The position numbers were made by a program, and so were the translations under genes. Positions 45,508 through 56,851 of a stretch of 64,000 nucleotides of DNA are shown here, in pieces. Source of the DNA: Phytopythium helicoides (Eukaryota > Oomycota > Peronosporomycetes > Pythiales > Pythiaceae); contig JANFNE010000031.1 in the NCBI GenBank assembly GCA_024867545.1, forward strand, positions 496,001-560,000, given 5' to 3'. Position 1 is the first letter of the stretch. Every line of letters starts with the position of its first letter. The notes under the pieces were generated by a model. The model worked only from the letters and a program-made list of their open reading frames with translations, did not search any database and was not told where the DNA came from.

Positions 45508-48500
45508 TTGTTCATGGCTCCGACACGAAGCAGAGCAGCTGAACACCCGTCACCGAACCCTCGACCACGGCAACAAAGTCGGGTGGGCGACGACGTTCCA
45601 TTGCGCCCGCAGCCACAGTCATCGGCGCGGGCAGCGACAGGCGAATCAGATCCTAGTGGATCGGGACCGAATGGACCATCGTCTCAAGGAGCGACACCGC
45701 CACCAACACCGCCGCCACCATCGGGATCAGGGGTTCCTGCTGCAGACACATCGATGCTACAGCAGTTAGTAATGATGATGGCGCAGCAAAACCAGACGTT
45801 TCAAGCAGCCATCGCGGCGCAGATGCAGCAAACGCAAGCGCAAATGCAACAAGCGCAAGCGCAATTCGAGCAACTCATCATCCAACAAGGCGGTAGAGGA
45901 CGTAAGAAGGATCCTCCCGTTTATGAAGGCAAGATGAATGAGGACTTAGAGCTCTGGATCTTCGCAACAGAAGAATACTACGCTGCAAGCCGCATTCTCA
46001 TGCAGGCAGATTCATCGGATTTTGTAACGATGATCTCCAGCAATCTCGGAAACACAGTACTAAACTGGTACCGAGGTTTTTCAGCACAATGTGATGCTGA
46101 ACAACGGAACAAAACTTGGGCGTTGTTCAAGCAGCATCTACGTGCACGTTTTCGGCCACGCGACTTCGAATACAACTTGCGTGAGCGCCTCTTCGATTTG
46201 AAGCAAACGGGAACTATCCATGAGTACGTGTCGAAGTTCCAAGACTTGCTGTCGCAAACAGAGATTCCGATCTCGGAACTCGAAAAGAGGTTCTACTTCC
46301 AACACGGTCTTCGTCATGAGACTAGTGTCAAGATTAAGGAGGAAAGTCCGTCGACTCTGGCTGAGGCCATTGAGCACGCCACGAACTATGAGTTCGCCCA
46401 CTTCGATGGTAGAGCGCCGAGACCTTTTCCGCCCCGTAACAACACGAGGAACAATAACTCGAACAGTAACAACAACAACAACAACAAGAGCAACAACAAC
46501 AACACTGCGGCAGCAGCATCGAGCGAGAATAAGCAAGGTGCAAATGCGAATAGCTCAACATCGGCAAAGAGCGACTGGAAGAAGTCGGCCACGTGTCATA
46601 AGTGCGGCAAGAAGGGACACATTGCCCCTGAATGTCGTAGCAAAGAGCCCGCAGCTGCGAAAGAAGCTAATCACTACGTTAGTGGTTCGTTTTACGCGAG
46701 TTTGGAAGTCAATGCACGGGCAAGTGACGGCATGGACAAGCAAAATGAAGTGTCCATCTTTGTCGACAACGGTTCGAGTCTCAACGGCATATCCGAGGAT
46801 CTTGCTCAACAATTAGAGCTTCAGGTCTATGAAGATAAGAGCAGTACTATGGACGTCGACCTCGGATTTGGGCAAACTGTTCGCCGCAGTAGACGTACGG
46901 TTGAAATGACTTTGGAAGTACCAGGTTTCGAGCCTTTTAAAGGTCGATTCCAGGTCATGCCTATTCCAGAAGGCAATGATGTCTTGTTAGGGATGATTTG
47001 GCTCCGAGAGCAAAATCCCGAAATCGACTGGAAGTCGCTGACGCTGAAGCCCAGAGCAACAAACGCGGAGTCACCGCTGAGCTTGAAGACTCCAAGCGCG
47101 AGACCGGCTCGACTTGTGGGAAATCTCCGTCGTGCTCGTCAAAGACAAGCCCGCGAGATCTTCAACTTCTATCGGCAGCACGGTCATGATGGCCAACACG
47201 GCCACACCACGCTAATCTCGTCAAAAACCCTAGCCAAAGAGATGTGCAAAGGGGATATAGAGTTCGTGTTTGTAGTAAATCCACATGACTCCGAGAAAGC
47301 CGAACGTTTCAAACATCAAGGATGGGAGGCGCTGCGAGATAATCCAGCGTACGATGTATTGAGAAAGTACAAAGACACTGTCTTTCGGACCGAGTTGCCG
47401 AGTACAACACCTCCCGTTCGTGAAGGCATTGAGCATGTTATTGAGCTCAAACCTGGAACCAAGCCAATTTCGGTTCCTCAATGGCGCCAAAGTCCTGACC
47501 AGCGCAAAGTCATTCAAGAATGGACAAAGGACATGGTGAAAGCAGGCATCATTCGCCCTAGTACTTCACCGTTTTCGGCACCAACATTTTGCGTCAAGAA
47601 ACCAGTTGGTTGGCGTATTGTACATGACTATCGTCAGCTAAATGCTGCCACGATATTGCCGGCTATTCCAATGCCACGAAAAGAAGATACCTTCGACGCC
47701 ATGTCGGGTAGCTTTTGGTTCTCTTGCATGGACCTTTTGTGGGGTTATTACCAAGTAAAGCTCCGCGAACAAGACATTCCGTTTACCGCGTTCTCGACAC
47801 CGGATGGTTTGTTTGAGTATTTGGTTACGCCGATGGGACTCAGTGGAAGTCCTGGGACGTTCAATCGCCTTCTTCAGAGAGTCTTTAGCGACCTTCGCGA
47901 CGTTATGCGCATCTACTTCGACGACATCTACGTCTTCACACGCAGTCCCAACATTGAGGAGCATATTGCTGCGTTGGATCGAGTATTGAAGCGTTGCGAA
48001 GAGCAAGAACTCTACGTCAAATTGGCTAAGTGTCAATTCTGCGTACCGGAAATCCCATGTTTAGGCGACTTCGTCGGCCGCGATGGAGTTCGCATGGATC
48101 CGGATAAGATTGCTATCATTCGCGATTGGCCGCTTCCCAAAACCAAGAAGCAAATGGAGAGCTTTTTGGGAACAACGGTGTATGTGTCACGCTTCTGTGC
48201 TGATTTCGCACAGTTTGCCGGACCACTTCATGAAGCTATCAAAGGCAAAAAGTCCAAAGATGCCATCGAGCTAACGGACCATCAGGTAGCTTGCTTCGAG
48301 CAACTCAAAAGCCGCCTTGCGTCGCCACCAGTGTTGCGACTTCCCGACTTTTCTCGCCCGTTTGGCATTCGCATGGATGCTTCCAACTTTGCAATTGGAG
48401 GGGTCTTGTTTCAAAAGGAGGGAGGGATGGAGTATCCCATCGCATACACAGGCCGCAAGATGAAATCTGCTGAATTGAACTACCCTGTTCAAGAGCAAGA

Positions 48501-50340
48501 ACTTCTCGCGATCATGCACGCTCTAAAAGTATGGCGAGTTTACTTGCTTGATCGTCCTTTTGACGTTGAGACGGATCACAAAAGCATTGAGACGATCTTG
48601 ACGCAGAAGACCACCAATAGAAGAGTGTCGAGATGGTTCAATGAACTAGCGGAGTTCCAGCCCAAGTTCAAGTGGATTCCCGGGAATACCAATGATGTAG
48701 CAGATGCGCTCTCTCGGAATCCCAACTTCGAACATAAAGCAGCGCAAGTTAGTTTGCAAGATCTTCTCAAAGCGGTTGCGAATCGCGAAGTGGTTGCAGT
48801 TATTGGAGATAAGATCACGCCACTAGAAGACTCGGCAAAAGCCTTGTATAGTTCGGATCAACGAACACAAGCGCTCGCCAAACAATTGTCGGAGGGAAAA
48901 TCGATTCCCAAGTACATGATGAGCAATGGCGTCCTGTACTACAAGACGCAAGATGATGAGAAACCGCGCCTTGTCATTCCCGACAATGAAGATCTCAAAA
49001 ACAGAGTCATTTTTGAGAATCATGACACAACGACTGCAGGTCATCCTGGATACTTCAAAACGTATCTTGCTGTTCAACAGAAGTACTATTGGCCTCGCAT
49101 GTCAAAGTACATTCAGCGCTACGTGAGCACATGTGAAAAGTGTCAGCGCAATAAGGCACGGCAAATGAAGCCACCTGGCCTTTTAAACCCACTCAACATT
49201 CCAAGTGGTCGATGGGTTGATATCTCGATGGACTTCTTAGTTGCTCTTCCCGAAACGAAGTCTGGGCTCGACGCGATCATGGTCATCGTTGATCGATTGA
49301 CAAAGAGGGCGAAGTTCATAGAGATGAAGACGAAAGCGAAAGCCAAAGACATCGCGGATCTCTTCATGAAGCATTATGTGAAGGATCATGGCTTGCCAAA
49401 ATCGATTGTGTCGGATCGAGATCCAAAGTTCACATCAAAGCTTTGGACGGCAGTTATGGAAGCCATGCAGACTCAACACAACTTGTCATCGGCATTTCGT
49501 CCGCAAACCGATGGACAAACGGAGCGCACCAATCGGTTCATTGAAGATTACCTCCGAGGAGTTGTGAATCCATCGCAAAATAACTGGGACGAGTACTTGC
49601 ACATGGCCGAGTTCGCGTACAATCGTAGGGTTCACTCGTCGATTGGAATGACGCCATTTGAAGCAGATCTCGGATACTGCCCGTACATGCCGGATGATAT
49701 TGCCGCCGATCCTGAGTTCAAACAGTTGAACAAGGCAGCACAAGGGTTCTTACTCAAACAAGAGGCATTCCTTAAGATGGCACAGGATGCAATGAGTGAA
49801 GCCCAAGACCGGATGAAACATTACTACGATAAGAACCGGAGCTCACAAGAGTTTGATGTTGGCCAGCTTGTCTTGCTCAACGGAAAGAACCTAGACATTC
49901 GCCACAAAGGATTTGCCAAAACATCCAAGTTGGCTCCAAGGTTTGTTGGCCCCTACAAGATCGTGGAGAAAGTATCGCACGATTCATACAAGCTCGCGAT
50001 GTCAAGCGACTTGAAGATACACCCCGTCTTTCATACATCGCTGCTGAAAGCTTATCAAAAAGATGAGAGCCGTCGGCAGGATGCGAGCAAGGTGTTGTTA
50101 GCAGATGGGAAAACCGAAGGACAGCTCGTCGAAGCGGTCATCGGTTACCGAAAGCGCAATGGAAAGGAACAGTACAAAATCCATTGGCTCGGTGAATCAG
50201 CCCAAGAAGCAACGTGGGAGTTTGTGGAGAACCTCAAGCAGATTCCAGGATTGATTGCGGAATACTGGAGCTCCAAGAAGGGAGGTCTTCTCTCAAAGGG
50301 AGGTCGTGTGACGGAAGCACACTCCCGTCGCAGCTGCTAG
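45508..50340 (+). CDS. Gag-Pol polyprotein of a Ty3/gypsy retrotransposon (1,610 aa)
   Basis: A single frame encodes all enzymes for copying and integrating the element. A Pro/Gln-rich N-terminus is followed by a gag core (about 145-300), an Asn-rich tract (about 310-335) and a CCHC zinc knuckle (CHKCGKKGHIAPEC, 363-376). The aspartic protease active site is at Asp420 as DNGS, unlike the usual DTG/DSG. Reverse transcriptase carries YFDD at 803-806; RNase H has its first Asp at 957. The integrase has HHCC zinc ligands (H1172, H1179, C1209, C1212) and catalytic D1242, D1303, E1339 with exactly 35 residues between the last two. A C-terminal chromodomain (about 1539-1590) may steer integration to particular chromatin. 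The end of the frame overlaps the 3' LTR by 34 bp. No frameshift separates gag from pol. Confidence 0.95.
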   Translation: MFMAPTRSRAAEHPSPNPRPRQQSRVGDDVPLRPQPQSSARAATGESDPSGSGPNGPSSQGATPPPTPPPPSGSGVPAADTSMLQQLVMMMAQQNQTFQAAIAAQMQQTQAQMQQAQAQFEQLIIQQGGRGRKKDPPVYEGKMNEDLELWIFATEEYYAASRILMQADSSDFVTMISSNLGNTVLNWYRGFSAQCDAEQRNKTWALFKQHLRARFRPRDFEYNLRERLFDLKQTGTIHEYVSKFQDLLSQTEIPISELEKRFYFQHGLRHETSVKIKEESPSTLAEAIEHATNYEFAHFDGRAPRPFPPRNNTRNNNSNSNNNNNNKSNNNNTAAAASSENKQGANANSSTSAKSDWKKSATCHKCGKKGHIAPECRSKEPAAAKEANHYVSGSFYASLEVNARASDGMDKQNEVSIFVDNGSSLNGISEDLAQQLELQVYEDKSSTMDVDLGFGQTVRRSRRTVEMTLEVPGFEPFKGRFQVMPIPEGNDVLLGMIWLREQNPEIDWKSLTLKPRATNAESPLSLKTPSARPARLVGNLRRARQRQAREIFNFYRQHGHDGQHGHTTLISSKTLAKEMCKGDIEFVFVVNPHDSEKAERFKHQGWEALRDNPAYDVLRKYKDTVFRTELPSTTPPVREGIEHVIELKPGTKPISVPQWRQSPDQRKVIQEWTKDMVKAGIIRPSTSPFSAPTFCVKKPVGWRIVHDYRQLNAATILPAIPMPRKEDTFDAMSGSFWFSCMDLLWGYYQVKLREQDIPFTAFSTPDGLFEYLVTPMGLSGSPGTFNRLLQRVFSDLRDVMRIYFDDIYVFTRSPNIEEHIAALDRVLKRCEEQELYVKLAKCQFCVPEIPCLGDFVGRDGVRMDPDKIAIIRDWPLPKTKKQMESFLGTTVYVSRFCADFAQFAGPLHEAIKGKKSKDAIELTDHQVACFEQLKSRLASPPVLRLPDFSRPFGIRMDASNFAIGGVLFQKEGGMEYPIAYTGRKMKSAELNYPVQEQELLAIMHALKVWRVYLLDRPFDVETDHKSIETILTQKTTNRRVSRWFNELAEFQPKFKWIPGNTNDVADALSRNPNFEHKAAQVSLQDLLKAVANREVVAVIGDKITPLEDSAKALYSSDQRTQALAKQLSEGKSIPKYMMSNGVLYYKTQDDEKPRLVIPDNEDLKNRVIFENHDTTTAGHPGYFKTYLAVQQKYYWPRMSKYIQRYVSTCEKCQRNKARQMKPPGLLNPLNIPSGRWVDISMDFLVALPETKSGLDAIMVIVDRLTKRAKFIEMKTKAKAKDIADLFMKHYVKDHGLPKSIVSDRDPKFTSKLWTAVMEAMQTQHNLSSAFRPQTDGQTERTNRFIEDYLRGVVNPSQNNWDEYLHMAEFAYNRRVHSSIGMTPFEADLGYCPYMPDDIAADPEFKQLNKAAQGFLLKQEAFLKMAQDAMSEAQDRMKHYYDKNRSSQEFDVGQLVLLNGKNLDIRHKGFAKTSKLAPRFVGPYKIVEKVSHDSYKLAMSSDLKIHPVFHTSLLKAYQKDESRRQDASKVLLADGKTEGQLVEAVIGYRKRNGKEQYKIHWLGESAQEATWEFVENLKQIPGLIAEYWSSKKGGLLSKGGRVTEAHSRRSC

Positions 50341-50682
50341 GCGACATTGTCGCACTGCAGCCAGCACTTTTGTATAGCCATCACTATACTATACAAGTCT
50401 AAGAGAAAACAGATTTATCTAGGGTTTTCTATAGGATAGTGGATGGTAGGTGATTGCACTGTCGCGCAACGCGGAGGGATGACCCGCCAACAGTGCAGTC
50501 ACAAGGAGATATTAGGCAGGGCGATATCTGAGCACGAATGAGTGGCTCTGAGAGCGCGTAGGAAGCATAACTGGCCCTGGCCGATCAATCTCACTTCTCC
50601 TTTTGCCTCAAGCCTCGCAACGCCTCTTCCCCCGCCTTAGTGACTAGGTCACTGTCCAGCTCAGTACTCCTCCTCCGTGACA
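50307..50682 (+). repeat. 3' LTR (376 bp)
   Basis: Same sequence as the 5' LTR as far as I can read it. It contains the last codons of gag-pol (stop 50338-50340). Confidence 0.95.
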
Positions 50683-50687
50683 CCTCC
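50683..50687. repeat. Target site duplication, right (CCTCC)
   Basis: Matches 44370-44374 and confirms both ends of the element. Confidence 0.9.
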
Positions 50688-51443
50688 TGATCAGTCCTAA
50701 ATCTTAGTCGACACTTGATCAGTCTCACTGTACCAACGCGGTCGCTGGCTGGTCGGCGACCAGAGATCGCAACCAGTGCCGTTGAAGTTCGAAACAATTG
50801 GTTGTGAATCTTGAGAGCTCAACGAGATTTGCCTTTATCTGATCCGACACAAGCAGATGACGCTCATACGCGGAGGTTACATGTAGATCCGACACCAGCT
50901 TCCTCGACGTGGTCGCACGATTGCACAGATGACGCACACACGCGGCGATTACATATCGGCTTCATCTCGTCGTGTGCGAGTTTGTGCATGGTAAAAAAAG
51001 CCACCGAGATTTGAGCGGCACGCGACTGGTGCGTGAAGTATCTTGTGTGGTGCCAACCACGTCCAAATCTCGTCGGGACGACGGCGACAATGTACAGTAA
51101 TCAAACTCCATTTTGTATTATGGTGCCACTGGCGACTGACCTGCTCCAGAGAGATTTGAAGCTTTACTCTAAGTCCATTTCTCCAGTTGCTTTGGTCACT
51201 CAATGGCGGTGAGCAAACTGCAACCCATCCTGTTCCGACGAGATTTGAACTCTTCATAGCACTGCGGGAACCATGATATACATACCGGCATCGACACACA
51301 AGCAGCAGTGTACGCAGCGACGATATATTGATGCGGACAGGACATCTGATCGTCGCGTTCCGGCCTATCCTTCTCTGCTGTGCCATTCGCCATCAATGGA
51401 CCGCCGCCAGTTCGGAATCCGCGCGGGACACGACACTGCTCCA
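50688..51443. other. Upstream region of I-5, former continuation of 44128-44369
   Basis: No gene seen. A direct repeat with CAGATGACGC, ACGCGG and GATTACAT-like parts occurs at 50854-50885 and 50926-50957. A small palindrome CTGGTCGGCGACCAG lies near 50750. GTACAGTA occurs near 51092. The frame upstream of I-5 is open from 51273, but the family start is at 51444. Confidence 0.45.
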
Positions 51444-53045
51444 ATGGCCGCGTCTGCGATGCCATTGGCGTGGCTCGACGAGATTCTCAACGGGGTGGTG
51501 GTCGACGTCTCCCAGCTCGCACCGGACATGGAAGACAAGGAGAGAGCGAGTGCCGCAGCAACTGATTCGATATCATTCATGCATGAGTCTGGCCGTGTCG
51601 TTGACGGAGGCTTCAGCTCGCATCTCTGGGAATCGACGTCAAGTACATCACAAGAGGTCTCAGCACCACTGGCGAAGCGAAACGCCCCAACGAAGCAACT
51701 CTTCGCGCCGTCAAAGTCGCGCCGAGTTTCGGGACTTCGCTCAGATGCAGCACGCAGGGTGCGTATTCTCTCCGTGATTCCTCGAGGTTGTCAAATGGAA
51801 TCCAACCGTAATGTTTTCTTTTTGTCCACTCGTTTGTTGTTTGGCTGCAGATGGAGATCGCGCTGCTGAGGCTCGAGGTGCCCAAGCTAGAAGCGCGCGT
51901 CGACTACTTGATGCACAAAGCTATCCGTCGAGCTGGATTCCTCCCGTCGCTTGCGAAGTCTCGACTTGTCAACGACAAGCTGCGCGAGATCGCACACCAT
52001 CAGAGGCTTTGGATTACTCGTGGGGTGTCCGCGATATCGCAGTCTCTGGTGCGTGGCGTTGGGTGCTGGCTGAGTGCGACCGATAACTAACCGATGTTGA
52101 ATTCGCGAGCAGCCGCAGTGTTCTCGATCGCTTCTCGATTACTCCATCCGTCTACCGTGCGATGCCTCCTCTCGAGTGAAGACGCTTTGTGATTTACGCG
52201 TCGACATTTTACGAGACGGACGCGAGATCCTGCACGAGCGAATGCGCTTCCTCAACTCCGACTTACTTCACCGCTACGAGTCGTCATCATATTTTACTGC
52301 CGATGGAGATGCTTGTGTTTCGGTGTTTTCGACAATTCCAGTTGAAGGTGCAGCAAGTGTCAAAGATGTGTTGGATGTTCTTCGAGAAATGGCGACACTG
52401 GACCAAGTTTCCACTTGTCAGAAGATCGGAACCAGTTCTACTACAGAGTCTGTGGACTCCCATCCAGATTTGGACCAAAGCGGGATCGCTCATAACCGAT
52501 GTGTGTGCTTCACACCGCGTGGACGAGCTATTGAGCTCAAGGGAGTTCTGTTCTCCGAGTATCAAGCCTCGTCCGGTGACAGTCGTCATGTTGTTGCTGG
52601 ACGCGATTGTTCCGAGCAAGCAACGATTGTCATTCACTCAGTTGAGGGCGACCAGCTGTATCCATACGTCGACGATCGTATTCGTCTTGACATCACCACT
52701 ATCATCAGCATACACCACCATCGAAGACACTGTCAACGGTACCAATTGGGTTCAGGTCTCAGCAGAGATACCAAGGACGGGATCGTTATCACACGAACCA
52801 GCTTCGCCAAGTTTCGCCGATGTGGTGTGTCCATTTCGACTTGTGAACTGCGAGCGGAGATGGATTATATGTTGTCCAAGGGTCCCGAGGCTCTCGAAGC
52901 AGCTTTGGAGCATGTGGCTACGCGCCAGGATTCTAGTCACAGGATCTCACGAAGCAGATTTGTGGACGAGCTTCCACACCAGTTCATTCCTCTCCAAGAC
53001 ATTGATGTGTGGTCGAGTGGAGACTGGGAGGTTTCAACTGCCTGA
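51444..53045 (+). CDS. Coiled-coil family gene I-5 (three exons, 481 aa)
   Basis: Exons are 51444-51758 (105 codons), 51851-52048 (66 codons) and 52113-53045 (310 residues plus stop). Introns 51759-51850 (92 nt) and 52049-52112 (64 nt) are GT..AG, phase 0. The start MAASAMPLAWLDEILNGVV is chosen by alignment to I-1; an upstream in-frame MDRRQFG is possible. Exon 1 ends GLRSDAARR. Exon 2 is MEIALLRLEVPKLEARVDYL, ending SAISQSL as in other group I genes. Exon 3 starts PQCSRSLLDYSIRLP and has DGREILHERMRFLNSDLL, EGAASVKDVLDVL, LYPYVDDRIRLDITTIISI and FAKFRRCGVSISTCELRAEM. The end GDWEVSTA matches QDCEVSTA inside I-1, showing the ancestral C-terminus lost in I-2 to I-4. Confidence 0.82.
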
Positions 53046-53242
53046 TCTATCGTGGAAGATGTGTTCAATGAGTCGCGGTTGTTGCATCGCTTAGGCTTGA
53101 GGGTAAAGTGGCAGTGGCGGTCTCCCATTCGTGCTCTGTAACATGCAATACTTCTGTACAGATTCACTACGTTTCTGGGCGAAGATGGAAATGAAGTAGC
53201 CGACGTAGATCTTCTGGGTGACAAAAGCGACTGCAGCTTCGT

Positions 53243-53800
53243 GGTGCGAGGTGGTGCAGTTTCCGTGTGTGAGGTCAGTCCAGCAGGTCTTCGACGCACT
53301 CGCCACGAGTTCCTCGTGTTCTTCATCTTCAATGTGGACATCAGCATCTCCTAGATGCTCGGAAGCATTACCATGAGAGATGACCATCAACTTATTTCGA
53401 CGAACAAGAGTGGTGTTGCTGTCAAAGTGAATATGGTAACGTTCGCGGAGTCCTCTACAGCTGATGGTCAAGAACCGTCTGCTATTGTGAGTGCTTTTGT
53501 GCTGTTTCTGTTTCGGAGGACGACTTGTACCCTTACAACCCTCTCGAGCGCGTTCGAAAAGACTTGATGGCTGGGATCATGTTGTCTGAGTATCGGCGCA
53601 AGAGCAAAAGGACTACATCAAGCTTTGATGAAGATGAAGACGAGGTTGTCGTGGTATTGCAACGTGCTGGTCTCGTTTGGTATCCTCAGCCACTGTTCGA
53701 GTCGTCTACCCAGGCGAGGAAAGAGTTCGAGGAAGGAATCATCCGCTGGAGAGATGTGCTAAATGCCAACAGTGAAGCACATTCTCCAAGTTGTTCTATC
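53243..53800 (+). pseudogene. Group IV family pseudogene IV-5 (truncated)
   Basis: It matches the middle and end of the second exon of IV-3/IV-4, from the EVVQFPCVRSVQQVFDAL region to IIRWxDV. It has no first exon, a GAG-to-TAG change at 53352-53354, and insertions and deletions, for example in the segment before DDLYPYNPLERVRKDL. The stretch encoding VKVNMVTFAESSTADGQ matches IV-4, not IV-3. The tail from DDLYPY on is still open for about 100 codons. Confidence 0.75.
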
Positions 53801-56800
53801 AATTCACGAAAGTGCACGAGCATACATCTCTGCGCTCCCACGAGCTCTTGATTGTCGCGTGCCAGCTCGTCTGTAGTCCTAACTCTACTAGCATATTGCT
53901 TTTGTAGTTGCTGGGTGCAGAATGCTGACGACCGAGGACTTGTGTTGGAGAATACCTGTCAATGAAAAGAGTTATCCTCGTTGGATGCTCAAACAAATTG
54001 TTGTCTCCTATCGCGATCCGCAAGACTCAATCTGTCCTCGACTAGCACGGTAGTCTTCATGGTTTGCACAAGGGAAGAAGGAGTTTTTCTGCTATCAATC
54101 TGACGAATGTCATTTTCAGGTCATTCGCCGTCAGCATACCATACCATACCTTTCTTTCTTTCTAATTTTTGTTTGTCGCCGATCGCTTCCCTGTATCAAC
54201 TTAACCCTTGCTGATTGATTGATGCGCCGTCAACTTCTTCTCTGGAGTGCTGCTCGAATTGCAATTGATAGCCATCACATTCGTCCGTGAATGCAAGCGC
54301 ATTTGTTTTGCGAATATCAACCTTATCTCAACCAAACCAACACCGAGCTCGCACACATCACCAGTATCACCAGCATTTACCATAAAAAAACATGAACTTG
54401 CACTCGACGGTATTCATCCTACCCATAGTATACTGCCATGATGTAGCTTTTCGAACAGGCGCTCGTCAAGCCGCTTCGATGTGCATCGTCACTCCTTTCG
54501 TTGGAGCTGCACAAATGGATGACCACTTTATTATTTCGGAGCTTTGTGCTGGCTTCGAGGTGTTGGTCGAAGAATAGACGGTTGTTGGTATTGGCATTGT
54601 GTGGCTTTTCAACGCGAAGTCCGGGAAACCCTTTCCTAGGCCTGTCGAATGCCTCGCTGTCGAGAGGATCCTTCACGAATACACCCACATGCGAGCAAAT
54701 CTCACCTTCACCTCCGACCCCAAGAAAAACCTAACGGTATCTTGTTGAATTAGAGTAGCGGAGGGCAAATCGCAAGCCAACACTTTTTTTTTCTTTTCTC
54801 TTGCTCCTGCTGGCAATCCCATTTTTGACGATGGTGAATTCCCAATGCTGGTTGGGTCTAGATGCGATAGAAGGTTGCAGTTGGAGGATCCCTCCGCTGA
54901 AACCATCATCAAAACACCAGCTTCAATATCCATGGACACCAGAGCCACTAATCATGTGTTGGTACTGCAGCACAGGGATCACACTTTCTCTTGGTGTTAA
55001 TAGTCTCCACTTGTTCGTTTTGCAGCGTATTGAGTCTCGGTCTAATTGTGAAGCGCATTCTTTGCGAAGATGTTGTTGGGTCGAGAGACTCTACGATATA
55101 TTGGGGGAACTGCTGACGCTGGCAATGAAAGTTAACCGGCTCTGGTATCTGCAGCGGCAAGAGCAATAGCAACAATAGTGCTATGGCTGTGACTAATGAC
55201 GACTGTGTCATGCAGGCAGGTGCCAAGCTTATCGGGTCGGGGTGTCGGTATCATTAGTAACTGCGATCCGAGAGACACACCGGCGTGGATTCTACTCCGA
55301 TGGTGTATCAGTCAGCCGCTCGGTAATTTTCTAACCACAGCGGTTTGGTGGCTAGTAGGAGAGTAAGATTGAGTCCGTACTCTGTGATCGGTCGAGTAGA
55401 TTCTGGAAATACGAGTTTGTCAAACGTTTGGGAGTGTCGGTGATGGTTTTAGTGTCAGTATCTGTGGTTATTATCCCTGTCGGGTAATCTTGGTCCTGGG
55501 AAGCCCTGCAACTCTGCTAAAAGTAGGCATACCCATAATGAGAGACGTTAGCAGCACGAGTGGGACTGCAGGTTGTTCGACTAATTGACTGTGGGAAGCA
55601 TTTGATCTAGAGAAGGGTGTGGGTCGGTATTGATCCCAATCGGGACTGGTAGCAGTTGCTGTTTGATCGATAACGCGCGTGCCCTTAGCAGATAGATTGC
55701 ATAACGCACTACCCACGTTGCTGCGACTACCGGGTTTGCGAAGGGCCGTCAGAGACGGAGGTGAGGGGTTTGGTATGAGGCGGAAGCCACAACAACAAGC
55801 TCGTTGTGACTCGGTGTGGCATGGGCGGTGGCAGTGCGGTTTCAGTGGAAAGCCGTGCAAGATCTGGAGCGGATAACCACGGCACTATGGCCGTGGCGAA
55901 CGTACGAGCATGTCGGGTTGTACTTGGATTGGGTCTGGCTTCTTTCACACTTGTGTCGAACAATGGTCTGCCTCTCACTCGCCTTGGTTGTCTTGCCGCG
56001 GAAGCCCGATATCACTGTTCCTTTTCGCTCCGGACATCGTCTAGCGCGTCTACCGACGCAGGACAAGCAAGCAAACCCATTTTTCATGTTGCCGCCCTGT
56101 TCCAACGAACACACACCAAAGATCTGTGTTGGAATGGTGGGATTGAGAATCGAGTGAGTGACCCTTCTCCAAGGCGGATTTCGGCACGCCAGGGTTTCGC
56201 CAGAAGTATATTGACGCAGGGAATACCAACGGATCGTGCGAAAGGGACTAGATATTGGAATTTAGCGCACATACTTTACTTGTAGGGTTTCGCCAGAAGA
56301 ACACCGTTCGGCCGAGCCACACTCAGTCAATCTAACCTGCAGTCCTACTACCTTCTAGAACGACTTCGGGAAACAGCGACCTCCATGGCATGCATGGCTA
56401 TGCTATGCCAGCATTTGTCACGACTATGATCCAACTATACAGTCACGAGGTCCACAGGGCAGTAAACAGCTCAACTCCCTCCAATCCACCTCCACGTGAC
56501 CGTAAACCTCCAATCGTGAATGCGCTACAGACTTAGCGCTGCAATGAACGACTGCAGAGTTTTCAGCGATTTCAGAGCTGATTTTTCGCGTCTTTCTCGA
56601 TCCTTTGCGGCCGATCACACGTAGCGTGACACCTACAGCTCTGTGCAAGCCTTCCACGCCACATGTGGGCTCGCTGCAACAGACAGACTGCGCACTTGCA
56701 TCGATGTGGACAACCCGGAAATCACTCATATCGATTATACCCTCCCAAATGCGTTACATTACCATATTGATAGTCGCAGATCTTTTTTGTGCGACGAGCG

Positions 56801-56851
56801 TGGTGGACCCATCAGCAAACATTCCAGGGCGGCGGAGAACGGTGTCCTGAT
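53801..56851. other. 3.0 kb without recognised gene
   Basis: Open frames up to 159 codons (55806-56285) overlap others on both strands and show no motif. At 54941-54970 the plus strand reads MDTRATNHVLVLQHRDH. This resembles a mutated Ty1/copia protease site (DSGATNH), but the surroundings are not convincing. Simple CCATA and CTTT repeats lie near 54135-54165. I see nothing else to support. Confidence 0.4.

Larger units (their letters stand above)
44375..50682 (+). mobile_element. Complete Ty3/gypsy (chromodomain-type) LTR retrotransposon, 6,308 bp
   Basis: Two 376-bp LTRs (44375-44750 and 50307-50682) begin TG and end CA, and I could find no difference between them on reading. They are flanked by CCTCC on both sides. 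Inside are a leader with a 50-bp direct repeat, a small open frame (45140-45436) and one 1,610-codon gag-pol frame without stops. The order protease, RT, RNase H, integrase, chromodomain marks it as Ty3/gypsy, chromovirus-like. The expected primer-binding site at 44751-44770 does not start with TGG, so I cannot name the primer tRNA. A purine-rich tract (about 50294-50303, AAAGGGAGG) precedes the 3' LTR. Identical LTRs and open frames point to a very recent insertion. Confidence 0.95.

Noticed and set aside
54941..54991. Possible Ty1/copia protease relic (DTRATNHV)
   Set aside because: Only one short motif resembles DSGATNH, and no gag, integrase or reverse transcriptase remains nearby in consistent order.
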